From Chloroflexota bacterium (GTDB lineage Bacteria > Chloroflexota > Anaerolineae > UBA4142): DNA of 64,000 nt. Position 1 is the stretch's first letter. Each line of letters begins with the position of its first letter. The position numbers were made by a program, and so were the translations under genes. Below are positions 7,937-16,990 of the stretch, piece by piece. The stretch covers positions 1 to 64,000 of the forward strand of contig JACQYF010000106.1 in the NCBI GenBank assembly GCA_016208315.1. Reading direction: 5' to 3'. Under the pieces are notes generated by a model. That model ran no database searches. It was not told the origin of the DNA and saw only the letters and a list, made by a program, of their open reading frames with translations.

Positions 7937-8925
7937 CGCCCGCCTCCTTGCCCCGTCGCATGGCGCACGCGCGGATCAAGGAACGGATAGATCGCGTCCG
8001 CCAAAATATTCGCGATGACGACGATGACCGTGATCATCAAGAACGCAGCTTGAAGCACGGGGTAATCGCGATTCAACACGGCTTCGTACACCAAGCGTCC
8101 CACGCCGGGATACGAGAACACGGTCTCGACGACGGTCGCGCCGCCGAAGGCAAACGCGAGGTTCAGCGTAAACACGGTCGCAATCGGCAGGAGCGCGTTG
8201 CGCAAAGCGTGTCGGAACAAGATGACGCGCTCGCGCAATCCTTTCGAGCGCGCGACGATGATATAGTCCTCCCCCAACACCGCGAGCATCGAATAGCGCG
8301 ACACGATGAAGGCGCCGGAGACGCTGACGATGGTGAGCGTCGTCAACGGCAACACGAGATGACGGAGCACATCCTCGACCCACGGCAACCCTTCAAGCGT
8401 CGTCCACGGTGTGACCGCGCCAAACGTCGGGAAGATTTGAAATTGCACGGCAAAAACGGCGACGAGCAACATTCCCACCCAGAACGAGGGGAGCGATTCG
8501 AGGAATACGAAAAAACCGAGCAGCCCGACATCACGTCGCCCGCCGCGTTGCCACGCCGCTGCCGCGCCGAGCGTAACGCCGATCACCGTCGAGAGCAATA
8601 GACTCGTCACCGTGAGCAGGAGCGTCCACGGCAGACGGTCGGCGAGAATGGTGGTGATCGGTTTATTTTTTTGAAACGAGTAACCCAGGTCGCCGCGCAG
8701 GAGATTTTGCACATAGCGCAGGTACTGCGCTGGGAGCGGCTGATCGAGTCCAACGTTTGCCATCAGTTGCGTGCGTTGTTGCGCGGTCAACATGCCGACT
8801 TCTTCGCCCGCGAGGAGCGCCAGCGGATTACCGGGCATCAAGCGCGGGAGCTCAACGTTGAGCGTCACGGCGATCCAAAGTACGATCGCGTACTGACCGA
8901 TCTTGCCGATGATGAAACGAGACAT
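7933..8925 (-). CDS. ABC importer permease, DppB/NikB type
   Basis: 330 residues. The first helix is followed by the family region MPGNPLALLAGEE; the EAA-loop segment is YIIVARSKGLRERVILFRHA and the last helices end in YPFLDPRVRH. Pairs with the DppC-like permease to form the membrane channel. I chose ATG at 8925 (MSRFIIGK) as it fits the family N-terminus; an ATG 21 bp upstream is possible. Separated from the binding-protein gene by a palindromic repeat. Confidence 0.9.
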   Translation of the reverse strand: MSRFIIGKIGQYAIVLWIAVTLNVELPRLMPGNPLALLAGEEVGMLTAQQRTQLMANVGLDQPLPAQYLRYVQNLLRGDLGYSFQKNKPITTILADRLPWTLLLTVTSLLLSTVIGVTLGAAAAWQRGGRRDVGLLGFFVFLESLPSFWVGMLLVAVFAVQFQIFPTFGAVTPWTTLEGLPWVEDVLRHLVLPLTTLTIVSVSGAFIVSRYSMLAVLGEDYIIVARSKGLRERVILFRHALRNALLPIATVFTLNLAFAFGGATVVETVFSYPGVGRLVYEAVLNRDYPVLQAAFLMITVIVVIANILADAIYPFLDPRVRHATGQGGGR

Positions 8926-8951
8926 GGCGATAACTCTTGAAAACATGGAAA

Positions 8952-8990
8952 CGTGAAACGTAAAACGCGCGTGACGTTTTACGTTTCACG
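8952..8990. repeat. Palindromic repeat between binding-protein and permease genes
   Basis: Two perfect 16-bp inverted arms (CGTGAAACGTAAAACG and its complement) with a 7-nt loop. The word CGTAAAACG recurs at 32228-32250, 52211-52303 and 62827-62913. Without a T-run it would be a weak terminator, but it could stabilise the highly expressed binding-protein mRNA end. Confidence 0.85.
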
Positions 8991-9004
8991 GTTTAGGATT
9001 TGGG

Positions 9005-10741
9005 TTACGGCTTGACGCCGGGCAGGAAGGACAGTTTGTTGAAAATACCTTGCCCTTTTTGGTACACCCACTTGTCGTACGCCGCGGTACGATAAACGTA
9101 ATTGCCATCGGCATAGTACAACAGGACGAACGGCATTTCCTGCGCGATCAACGCTTCCATTTGGCGCACCAGCGTCTTTTGTTTTTCCGCGTCGGTCGTC
9201 ACGCGCAATTCATTGCCGAGTTTATCCGCCGCGGGATTCTTGTACCCGCCGACATTCGAATTGCCGATTTTCGGATCCGAGTGGACGAGTTGAACCATGC
9301 GAACGGGATTCACTTGCACCGGCGCAGACCAGCCCCACATGCTCAGGTCGAAATCGCGTCCCTTCGCCACGTCGAAATCGGGCCACACTTTGGCGTCGAG
9401 ACTGTTGACTTCGAGCGCGGTGACTTTGAAACTGATGCCAATCTCTTTGACGGCAGCGGCGATCAACTCGGCGGCGCGAATCCGTTGCGGATTGTTCGAA
9501 TACACGAGCAGCGTGCCTTCGATATTCTTGCCGGCGATTTCGCGGATGCCATCGTTGTTCGTGTCCTTGTAGCCGAGTCCGTCGAGCAGTGCCTTGGCTT
9601 TGGCGACGTTGAATTCGGATTTCACCGCGGGGTCATGGAACGCGGATTGCGGATGCAACCACCCCGGATTTCCCGACGTGCCAAAACCGAGCAGCACGGT
9701 GTCCACCAACCTTTGCGTGTCAATCGCGAGACCGACGGCTTGACGCACTTCTTTCTTATCCCAGGGCGCGCGCTCCGAGTTGAACAATAACATCGTCGTC
9801 GCAAAGCCCGCGCCGCGTTGGACTTTCATATCCGCCGCGCTCGAAAAATCCTTGACGAGTTCCGGGGACAATTCGCGGATCGTTCCCTGAATCTCGCCGG
9901 TCTTGAGTGACGCGAAGATGGTCGTCGGGTCTTTGATGATCGGCATCAACAATTCGTCCACCGCCGGTTTGCCGGCAAAGTAGGCCGCGTTCGCGGTAAA
10001 GCGATAGAATTGTTCCGCTTTGTACTCGGCGAGTTTGAACGGACCCGAGCCAGTCGCGTTCGTTACTTTTTTCGGATCCGCCTCGTTTTCCCAGACGTGC
10101 TTGGGCATGATCGGCGCGTCCGCCAACGGTTCGTAGATGAAACTGGGATTCGGCGCGGGCAAGGTGATGACGACGGTCGTGTCGTTCGGCGTTTCGATGC
10201 TCACAATGTCGCGCACCGGCGTCGTGAAGCGACCGCGCGCGTTTTTCTTATAATACTCGAACGAGAACTTGACGTCCGCGCTCGTGAACGTTTTGCCATC
10301 GTGCCACTTGACGTTATCGCGGAGCGTGAGCGTGTACACTTTGCCGTCCGCGCTGATTTTATATTCCTTGGCGACCCAGGGCTTGGGCACGCTGTCGGCA
10401 TCGAGAATCAACAAAGTATCGTACACCAGATTGAGCATATTCCACCCAGGGTAACCCAGGACGTAGGTGTACGGATTGAGCGTACTCTCGTCCACCAAGA
10501 TTGCCATCCGCAGACTTACCGGTTTGGTGGTCGCGGTAGGCGCAGGCGGCTTGGTCACTTCGGGTGCTTTGGTCGCGACTGGGACAGCTGTCGCCGCAGA
10601 CGCAGAGGTCGCCGCCGGAGCTGATGTCGCGGCAGGTGGCGGCGGCGCTTTGGTCGGTTCGGGCGCCGGCGCGGCGCAAGCCGCAAGCGCGAGTAGCGCA
10701 ATCAAGATGAACAATGCGATGAAACGTCGTGTTGTGAACAT
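9005..10741 (-). CDS. Extracellular solute-binding protein, family 5 (lipoprotein)
   Basis: 578 residues. Signal peptide with lipobox (LIALLALAACAAP), then a Pro/Ala/Thr-rich linker of about 50 residues, then the family-5 binding fold: LTLRDNVKWHDGKTFTSADV, KKEVRQAVGLAIDTQRLV and PVRMVQLVHSDPK. Captures peptides or metal chelates outside the cell for the DppB/C-type permeases downstream. ATG at 10741 is set by a strong AGGAGGAG ribosome-binding site; a longer frame upstream lacks one. First gene of the transporter part, downstream of the flavin reductase. Confidence 0.93.
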   Translation of the reverse strand: MFTTRRFIALFILIALLALAACAAPAPEPTKAPPPPAATSAPAATSASAATAVPVATKAPEVTKPPAPTATTKPVSLRMAILVDESTLNPYTYVLGYPGWNMLNLVYDTLLILDADSVPKPWVAKEYKISADGKVYTLTLRDNVKWHDGKTFTSADVKFSFEYYKKNARGRFTTPVRDIVSIETPNDTTVVITLPAPNPSFIYEPLADAPIMPKHVWENEADPKKVTNATGSGPFKLAEYKAEQFYRFTANAAYFAGKPAVDELLMPIIKDPTTIFASLKTGEIQGTIRELSPELVKDFSSAADMKVQRGAGFATTMLLFNSERAPWDKKEVRQAVGLAIDTQRLVDTVLLGFGTSGNPGWLHPQSAFHDPAVKSEFNVAKAKALLDGLGYKDTNNDGIREIAGKNIEGTLLVYSNNPQRIRAAELIAAAVKEIGISFKVTALEVNSLDAKVWPDFDVAKGRDFDLSMWGWSAPVQVNPVRMVQLVHSDPKIGNSNVGGYKNPAADKLGNELRVTTDAEKQKTLVRQMEALIAQEMPFVLLYYADGNYVYRTAAYDKWVYQKGQGIFNKLSFLPGVKP

Positions 10742-10808
10742 AATCCTTCTCCTCCTCAGGATAAATCGGTTTCGATTCGCAAGGCGGGGCAAGCGCGCGG
10801 ATGCCGAA

Positions 10809-11375
10809 TCATTCTCCTTTCACCCTGCGACGCAAGTCGTCGGGGTTGAATTTGCCGGTCGGTCGTTCGCGCACGGCGCCGCAAGCATACACGATTCCGC
10901 CCGCGCGCGCAACGTCCACATCGCCATTCGCGTCGAGCAGGGTTTCGTCTGTATGCACCGCTTGCACCAAGCCGATGAACAGCGTGTGCGAATCGAGTTC
11001 GATCTCGCGCTCGACAATGCACTCGATATTCACTGGGCAATCGGCAAGCAGGGGCGTTTTGATTTTTAGCGCCGGGGCGAGTTTCAATTGCGCGGTCGCG
11101 ATTTTATCTTCTTCGCGTCCGGTGACGACGCCCAGATAATCGGCGAGCGTTTGTTGATCGGGCGCTGGAAGGTTGACGACAAACTCGCGCGAGGCGCGAA
11201 TGAGCGCGTGCGAGTAGCGATTGGGGCGCACCGATATCGCGAGACGCGGCGGCTCCGCGGAGACAGACGCCACCCGATTGCACGTAAGGACGTTGGGTTT
11301 TGCGCCGCCGGTTGTGACGAGCACGACGGCAACCGGGTACAGCGTGGTGTTTGGTTCGAGAATTCGTTTTGCCAT
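10809..11375 (-). CDS. Flavin reductase-like protein
   Basis: 188 residues of the flavin reductase-like split-barrel fold: YPVAVVLVTTGGAKPNVLT, RLAISVRPNRYSHALI, FVVNLPAPDQ and a C-terminal CGAVRERPTGKF. Such proteins bind FMN and reduce it or pass electrons to a partner. The start codon overlaps the stop of the upstream PIG-L-like gene (TAATG), so the two are coupled. The partner enzyme is not obvious here. Confidence 0.85.
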   Translation of the reverse strand: MAKRILEPNTTLYPVAVVLVTTGGAKPNVLTCNRVASVSAEPPRLAISVRPNRYSHALIRASREFVVNLPAPDQQTLADYLGVVTGREEDKIATAQLKLAPALKIKTPLLADCPVNIECIVEREIELDSHTLFIGLVQAVHTDETLLDANGDVDVARAGGIVYACGAVRERPTGKFNPDDLRRRVKGE

Positions 11376-12124
11376 TACATCAACTTGTCGAATTTGAATT
11401 GCCCCTGATAACGAAACGCCTCCGCCATCGCCGCGCCGGAATGACTGAGGACGCCGTGATACATCGCGAGCGCGCGATCCATCTCGTGATGCAACGCGCG
11501 ACCCAGTTCCAGGTTGTCGTTCTTCACGGCATCATAATTCGGCACGATGTTCCGCAGAACCTCGTCGCCGATGCGTTCTTTCATCACTTGCGCGGAGTAG
11601 GAGAGTTGAAAACCTAACACATCGAGCGCTTTTTGTTTCAGCGCAAAGGTCGCGCCGATTTCGACGACGCAGTTGGCGTGTTCGGGCGACATGTAATAGA
11701 TATCGCGGATGGTGTGCGGCGCAAAGCCGCCACATTCTTCGATACGCCAATCCCGATTCGCAATCGCGACCGATTCGAGGTACAAGAGCATCGCCAGTCG
11801 CCGATCCGGGTCGAGGTCGTGGTACGAGTGCTCTGGATCCTGGGTGATGAGAATGTCCGGTTTCAATTCGCGAAACACGCGCACGAGTTTCATTTTCGAC
11901 GGGATATCCGGTTGCACTTCGCCGTAATTAAACCCAAGAAACTGCACCGACTGGACGCCCAGGATTTTCGCGGCTTGTTCGATTTGCGGTCGGCTCGTTT
12001 CGCGCGAGAGCAGGACGGCGGCATGAACATTATCGCCGGATCGGGCGTGCAAAGCAAGCGTCCCGCCGACTTCGACGATTTCGAGACCGAACGTCGCGAG
12101 CATCAGAATAGTTTTCGACACCAA
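11375..12124 (-). CDS. PIG-L-like deacetylase fold, metal-binding motif lost
   Basis: 249 residues with the overall PIG-L/LmbE layout (N-terminal Rossmann strand, GGTLALHARSGDNVHAAVLL, PDILITQDPEHSYHDLDPDR). Active members have AHPDDE after the first strand and HPDH further on, which bind Zn. Here the first motif reads ATFGLE and the second LDPDRR, so the known metal ligands are absent. It may be a non-hydrolytic or binding homologue. First gene of a run with the flavin reductase and ABC transporter; start at 12124 follows GGAGG. Confidence 0.75.
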   Translation of the reverse strand: MVSKTILMLATFGLEIVEVGGTLALHARSGDNVHAAVLLSRETSRPQIEQAAKILGVQSVQFLGFNYGEVQPDIPSKMKLVRVFRELKPDILITQDPEHSYHDLDPDRRLAMLLYLESVAIANRDWRIEECGGFAPHTIRDIYYMSPEHANCVVEIGATFALKQKALDVLGFQLSYSAQVMKERIGDEVLRNIVPNYDAVKNDNLELGRALHHEMDRALAMYHGVLSHSGAAMAEAFRYQGQFKFDKLM

Positions 12125-12148
12125 ACTCCTCCGTGAAAAGATATTGGA

Positions 12149-13911
12149 TTAGCGCGCGTCGCGCGATTTGTATGCCACGAGACGCGCCGAGTACGCCAGG
12201 ACTGGGAGCGCGGAAAATTCGTGCATCATTGCGCCGAGCGCAGGCCCGATGATGCCAAAGAAACTCAGAACGACCGACAGGACATTCATACTGAGCGAAA
12301 AGGCGACGCTGCCGCGAATCGTCCGCAGCGATTCGCGCGCGAGCGCAATCAGATGCGGCAAATTTCGGATATCGTCGTTCATCAGCGCAATGCCGGCAGT
12401 CTCAATCGCGACATCCGTCCCCGCCACGCCCATCGCGATACCGACATCCGCCGTCGCACCGTCTTTTTAACGCCCACCGCTTTCAGCGCGCGCAGCGCGG
12501 CTTGCGCTTCGGGACGCACTTGATCGGAAAGCGCAAGCAAGCCGACCATTTCGCGATTGACGACAACCGGAATCACGGTGTGCCCGCGCGCTTCGAGTTT
12601 CGCGATGCGTTCAGCGTGAGGCGCACTCGCGATACCGGACGACGCAAGCCAATCGCGATTGCCGATGACGATCTCGTGTCCATCATTTTTTGCGCGCACC
12701 CCAAAGCCGGTCAACACTTCCGTCTCTTGTGGCACAGCAAAGGATAGTCCCCGCGCATTGACGTGTTCGACAATCGCCTTGCCCAGCGGATGCTCACTGT
12801 AATTCTCTGCGGTCGCCGCGAAAGTCAGAATTTGATCGGGCGTCAATGAATCGAGTGCGACGACGCTTGTCACGCACGGTTTGCCAAGTGTGAGCGTGCC
12901 GGTTTTGTCAAACGCGATGCAGTCCACTTTACCCAGCGCTTCGATGCTCGCGCCAGTTTTGACGATGGCATTCTTGCGCGCGGCGTTCCCAATCGCGGCG
13001 ACGAGCGCCGTCGGCGTTGCCAGCACGAGCGCGCACGGGCATACGACGACCAGCACGGTGACCGCGCGCACGATTTCACCGGTGAGGAGATAAACCAGCA
13101 CAGCAATGCTAAATGTGATCGGCACGAGATACTGTGCGTATTTGTTCGCCAGGCGCTGGACCGGTGCTTGCGACTTTTGCGCCTCTTCGACGAGTTTCAC
13201 AATCGTGCCGAGCGTTGTATCGCGTCCGAGTTTCTGCGCTTGGATTTCCAGCGTACCCGCAGTGTTCATTGTTCCGGCAAAAACCGTATCGCCGCTCTTT
13301 TTGTCGACCGGCACGGCTTCGCCGGTGATCGTGGATTCGTCGAGCGCGGCTTGCCCTTTGCGAATGACGCCGTCCACCGGCACGCGTTCGCCGTTGCGCA
13401 CCAACAACGTATCGCCAACGCGCACCTGTTCGATTGGAAGCGCGGTGGGTTGTCCATCGCGCAAGAGCGTCACAAAATTCGGGATGAGTCGTGCGAGATT
13501 TTTCAGCGCGTCATTTGCCCGCGCCATCGTAAAGTTTTCGAGCATCTCGCCAAACATCATCATAAACGCGACAATCGCCGCTGCGCTGTATTCGCCGATC
13601 AACATTGCCGCGATCATGGCGACGCTCACCATCACGCCCGCCGTGAGGTCGCGTTTCATTATCCCACGTGCGGCGAGCAAGAAAATCGGTCCGCCACCGA
13701 CGAGCGTTGCCGCGATGTACAGCACACTCGCCGGCACAGGCATTCGCAGAACCCAGTCCGCGATCAGACCGGCAAGTAGCAGCAGACCGTTGCCAAGGGT
13801 CGCGAGCGTGTTCGTGGACAGCAAAAATCCGCGATAGCGTTCCAAGAACGAAATTTTCACATCCTGCGGATGGCAGTCACAGGTAATGGGGGAGGTTGCT
13901 TCCTGAATCAT
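12149..13911 (-). pseudogene. Metal P1B-type ATPase with internal deletion
   Basis: The upstream part is normal: CDCH N-terminus, membrane helices, DESTITGEAVP actuator loop, CPC metal site (VVVCPCALVLATP), and DKTGTLT phosphorylation site. After VGVKK the frame breaks. The sequence resumes in another frame at KDGATADVGIAMGVAGTD and runs to a normal C-terminus. The whole TGD...GDGxNDxP hinge region (roughly 60 codons) is gone. Both sides would carry AAAGACGGTG (12458-12467), so a deletion between short direct repeats is likely, or an assembly collapse. Downstream of its ArsR regulator; probably a Zn/Cd/Co exporter originally. Confidence 0.85.
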
Positions 13912-13945
13912 CTTTCTATGTTCCTCGTTTGTCAATAGAGATTAT

Positions 13946-14329
13946 CTATTTGCGTTTAGCGCGATGGACCGCGCTGAATTGCGTATGTTCCGTGTGGTGT
14001 TGCGCTTCTTCGAGAATCGCCGCGATATGCACATCCTCGATGGAATAAAAAATCTGATTGCCGTGCCGATGGTATTCCACGAGTCCCGCATCGCGTAAAC
14101 GGCGCAGGTGATGGGACACGGAAGAGGGTGATGCGCCGACGATGGCGGCGATCTCGTTGACGCTCCGCTCGCCTTGCGTCAGCGCAAAAATCACTTTGGC
14201 GCGCGTCAGATCGGACAACGCTTGGAAAATCCGGATCACATTAAGCAGCTCTTGATCGTTCGGCAATTGGAGATCGCGCGAACGCAAATGGTGATGTCCA
14301 CCGGAGTCGGAGTGTTTAGGCATCGGCAT
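13946..14329 (-). CDS. ArsR/SmtB-family metal-sensing repressor
   Basis: 127 residues. Winged helix with DLTRAKVIFALTQGERSVNE and recognition helix SPSSVSHHLRRLRDAGLV. A His-rich N-terminus (HSDSGGHHHL) and a His-rich C-terminus (EEAQHHTEHTQF) could form alpha3N- or alpha5-type metal sites. Precedes the P-type ATPase by 34 bp on the same strand and has an SmtB-like operator just upstream, so it probably represses the pair until metal binds. Its regulated exporter now appears broken. Confidence 0.9.
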   Translation of the reverse strand: MPMPKHSDSGGHHHLRSRDLQLPNDQELLNVIRIFQALSDLTRAKVIFALTQGERSVNEIAAIVGASPSSVSHHLRRLRDAGLVEYHRHGNQIFYSIEDVHIAAILEEAQHHTEHTQFSAVHRAKRK

Positions 14330-14349
14330 TCTCAGAATCGGAGTATTTG

Positions 14350-14376
14350 AACATCTGAACGATTATTCATATAGAT
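14350..14376. promoter_or_regulatory. SmtB/ArsR-type operator
   Basis: TGAACGATTATTCA at 14356-14369 is nearly identical to the classic 12-2-12 half-site pattern TGAACAnnTATTCA of SmtB-type repressors. It lies 27 bp upstream of the ArsR start, where the promoter should be. Confidence 0.75.
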
Positions 14377-14432
14377 TATATGACACGCCCCCGATTGTGT
14401 CAAATTAGGTATTTGCCTATGGACAACAAAAT

Positions 14433-14457
14433 CCCCGTGCTTTATGACAGCACGGGG
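14433..14457 (-). terminator. Intrinsic terminator after the methyltransferase
   Basis: CCCCGTGCT and AGCACGGGG form a 9-bp stem with a 7-nt loop. On the minus strand ATTTTGTT follows. It stops the methyltransferase transcript (ends 14531) before the ArsR promoter region. Confidence 0.7.
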
Positions 14458-14530
14458 TTCGGAGTAAAGCGCACAGGAGAATCTGATTGCAAATTCCGTT
14501 CAAGCGGCGTCCTGGGAATTCTTCGCAGCT

Positions 14531-15208
14531 TCAGTCCCCAGCCCTGCCGCGCACGAAAGACAAAACCGGAAGAAAAAGCACACGATAGTTCACCGGCGCT
14601 AGTTCGACGTTGACGAAGCCGGCTTCTTGCATCAGGGGGATCAACTCTCGCAGATCATGTTGCAACATGCCACCGAAAAGTGCCTTGGCTATCGCCCTCG
14701 GCACGGGGCTTGCCGGCAACGCCATGTCCACGACGACGAGCCGTCCTCCCGGCTTGAGCACCCGTCGGATTTCTTGAATGCCGCGACGTCGTACTCCCTC
14801 CGACATGTGAAAGATCATAAAGCTGCACAGCACGGCGTCGAATTTCCCCGCCGGAAAGGGGATGTCGTCAATTCCTCCAAGTTGAAATGCCGAAGGGTCT
14901 GCGCCGGCTTGCTCGGCTTTGCGGCGGCACGCTTCGATCATTTTGGGGATCACGTCGATTCCATACGCCTTGCCCGCCGGACCCACCTGGCGCTTTGCGG
15001 CGAGCGTCAGCGTGCCCGTCCCACAGCCAACCTCAAGCACCTGAGCTCCCGGTTTCAATTGCGCCAGTCCGGCGGTCAGGTCGCGCAGTTTGCGTTCGGT
15101 TCCCAATGTCATCGTGCGCATATAAGAATCGTACGAATCTACCATGCGCTCCATTGCATTTTTCATCCGGGCGTCTTCATCGGTCTGACTCTGTGGAATA
15201 CTGCTCAT
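14531..15208 (-). CDS. Class I SAM-dependent methyltransferase
   Basis: 225 residues. Motif I VLEVGCGTGTLTLAAK, motif II YGIDVIPKMIEACRRKA, post-III VLKPGGRLVVVDMAL. Similar in layout to the gene at 5174-5839. ATG at 15208 has AGGAGTG upstream. Transcribed divergently from a TetR regulator with palindromes in the shared intergenic region, so it is probably the regulator's target. Substrate unknown. Confidence 0.87.
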   Translation of the reverse strand: MSSIPQSQTDEDARMKNAMERMVDSYDSYMRTMTLGTERKLRDLTAGLAQLKPGAQVLEVGCGTGTLTLAAKRQVGPAGKAYGIDVIPKMIEACRRKAEQAGADPSAFQLGGIDDIPFPAGKFDAVLCSFMIFHMSEGVRRRGIQEIRRVLKPGGRLVVVDMALPASPVPRAIAKALFGGMLQHDLRELIPLMQEAGFVNVELAPVNYRVLFLPVLSFVRGRAGD

Positions 15209-15258
15209 TGATACACTCCTTGAACTACTTCGAAATGTGGTATACTGTATTCGATAAC

Positions 15259-15342
15259 GAACAGCATGTTCTGTTTCAGTATAAGCCGCTGCGGCGCCGC
15301 ATGTCAACAACCAATGCGCGGAAAAATGTTCGGAAACGAACA
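15259..15342. promoter_or_regulatory. Two palindromic TetR-type operator candidates
   Basis: GAACAGCATGTTC (15259-15271) and TGTTCGGAAACGAACA (15327-15342) are perfect inverted repeats sharing the half-site TGTTC/GAACA. They sit between the divergent methyltransferase and TetR genes, as expected for a self-regulating TetR protein. Confidence 0.65.
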
Positions 15343-15377
15343 ATACCGGACCAACTGTCCGGAATCTCAGAGGATCA

Positions 15378-15977
15378 ATGGGGCAAATAAAAATGGACAG
15401 GCGCGTCCAGCGCACGCGCCAGCTTTTGGGGGCGGCGCTGTTGGCATTGATCGTGGAAAAAGGGTACGCGGCGATCACGGTCCAAGATATTCTCGACCGC
15501 GCGAATCTGGGACGTTCGACCTTTTACGCACACTTTCGTGACAAGGATGACTTGCTGGCTGGCGAGTTCGAGCATTTCAAGGAATTGTTCGAGCAATTCG
15601 ATGCCCAGCCGCCAGCAGAGGGACAACGGCGGCGCTCAGGAGAATGTTCCCTCAGCCTCGCCTTTTTCCGGCACGCCGGCGAACAGCACCGCCTGTACAA
15701 GGCAATGGTGGGAAAAAGCGGCGGCGAGACGGTCCGCAAGCTCCTCTATCAGTACATCTCGGGCTTGATGAAGAGCCATCTCGAACAATCCATTCCCGAC
15801 GACGAGAACATGGCGGTGCCGCGCGAGGTGGTGGTCCACTACTTCATCAGTTCTTTCCTTGCCCTGCTCACCTATTGGCTGGACAACGATATGCCATACT
15901 CACCCGAGAAAATGGATGCGATGTTTCAGCAGTTGGTCATGCCAGGGGTCAAAGCCGCACTCGGAAACCAAAAGTAA
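15378..15977 (+). CDS. TetR/AcrR-family transcriptional regulator
   Basis: 199 residues. N-terminal helix-turn-helix TVQDILDRANLGRSTFYAHF; C-terminal ligand-binding domain of the type with LAFFRHAGEQHRLYKAMV. ATG at 15378 follows AGAGGA; the ATG at 15393 (MDRRVQRT) is the alternative. Divergent from the methyltransferase gene and likely to repress it through the palindromes at 15259-15342. Ligand unknown. Confidence 0.9.
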   Translation: MGQIKMDRRVQRTRQLLGAALLALIVEKGYAAITVQDILDRANLGRSTFYAHFRDKDDLLAGEFEHFKELFEQFDAQPPAEGQRRRSGECSLSLAFFRHAGEQHRLYKAMVGKSGGETVRKLLYQYISGLMKSHLEQSIPDDENMAVPREVVVHYFISSFLALLTYWLDNDMPYSPEKMDAMFQQLVMPGVKAALGNQK

Positions 15978-16227
15978 AAGTTCACTGATTAGTGGAGGCG
16001 CGCAAACGCAAATGATGGCGCGTCAAGATTTCACATCCTGACTCAGGAAACCGAGTTCAATGAGCGAGCTTTAGCAACGAAGCTCACCTCGCAGGCCCAT
16101 TCGATATGCTGACTGCGCCGAACGCCAGTGGATTCTTCGTCGCGACCAATTCCCCCAATACAGCCAATCGCACTGACGTTCTCACGATTAGCGTTACCCC
16201 GTAAGACAATCGCATAGAGTGAAAATG

Positions 16228-16258
16228 AAAGCCGCACCCGGGATTTTGGTGCGGCTTT
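16228..16258. terminator. Intrinsic terminator between convergent genes
   Basis: AAAGCCGCACC and GGTGCGGCTTT form an 11-bp stem followed by CATTTTTG. It lies between the TetR gene and the oppositely oriented HAD gene. The rest of the interval 15978-16275 shows no gene that I can support. Confidence 0.85.
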
Positions 16259-16275
16259 CATTTTTGTTTCAACCG

Positions 16276-16983
16276 TTACAGTTCACCACTTTCGAGCAGT
16301 TCACCAAAGTCCGCTAGAGTCCCGCGCCAATCCGAGGGGACGTCGGTCGGCATGGCGCCGGCATCGGTGATCCAAAAGGTCTTCATGCCGGCGCGGCGCG
16401 CGGGCAGAATGTCCATCTGCACGTCATTCCCGACCATTACGCAATTGCCCGGCTCGGCTTTGACGCGCGCCGCGATCTCGCGATAGTACGCGGGATTCGG
16501 CTTGCACGCGTGCATCGTTTCATAATCGGTGATCAGCGCGAACGGAAAATCCGCAAGGTCACCCCATTTGAGCCGCTGCGTGAGCGCGTCGATTGGGAAC
16601 AGCGGCGCGGTCGCGATGACGACCGGATGGCGTCGCTCGAATGCGCGCTGGAGAACCGCGTGCGCCCCTTCGACCGGTTTGGTAAAGACTTGCAGGTCGC
16701 AGTATTCGCGCGCGTAGAAATCCTCCAAAAGCGGCATCAATTTCTCGCGCGGCACGCCGATCTTGGGAAAGAAATCCTCGGCAAAAATCTCGGCGTTCGT
16801 GCGCGTTGGATCGTTATTCGCCGCCATCAGGCGCGTCGAGGCCTTGAGTTGTTCGACCAGTCGTTCGGGCGGCACCCAGTCCGCCAGTTTCTGCGTGAGC
16901 GCGGAAAAGTACGGCGGCAGAAATGTCTCCATCGAATTCTCGATCAACGTTCCATCTAAATCAAAAAGCAGTGGTTTCGGCAT
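16276..16983 (-). CDS. HAD-superfamily phosphatase
   Basis: 235 residues. Motif I LLFDLDGTLIENS at residues 5-17, motif II VIATAP, motif III Lys in HACKPNP, motif IV VGNDVQMDILPARRAGM. Cytoplasmic subfamily-I HAD enzyme; substrate not predictable. ATG at 16983 has GAGGGTAC upstream. Directly downstream of the alcohol dehydrogenase gene (7-bp gap). A near-identical copy of its last third lies at 2525-2793. Confidence 0.88.
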   Translation of the reverse strand: MPKPLLFDLDGTLIENSMETFLPPYFSALTQKLADWVPPERLVEQLKASTRLMAANNDPTRTNAEIFAEDFFPKIGVPREKLMPLLEDFYAREYCDLQVFTKPVEGAHAVLQRAFERRHPVVIATAPLFPIDALTQRLKWGDLADFPFALITDYETMHACKPNPAYYREIAARVKAEPGNCVMVGNDVQMDILPARRAGMKTFWITDAGAMPTDVPSDWRGTLADFGELLESGEL

Positions 16984-16990
16984 TGTACCC

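Noticed and set aside
12382..12470. Metal ATPase break as programmed frameshift
   Set aside because: About 60 codons with essential motifs are absent, so a shift alone cannot restore the enzyme.
14905..15390. Plus-strand frame over the methyltransferase gene
   Set aside because: Reads through the reverse complement of a clear methyltransferase and the divergent promoter region; no protein-like features.
16043..16261. 72-codon minus-strand frame before the HAD terminator
   Set aside because: No ribosome-binding site, no recognisable motif; its start lies within the terminator hairpin.
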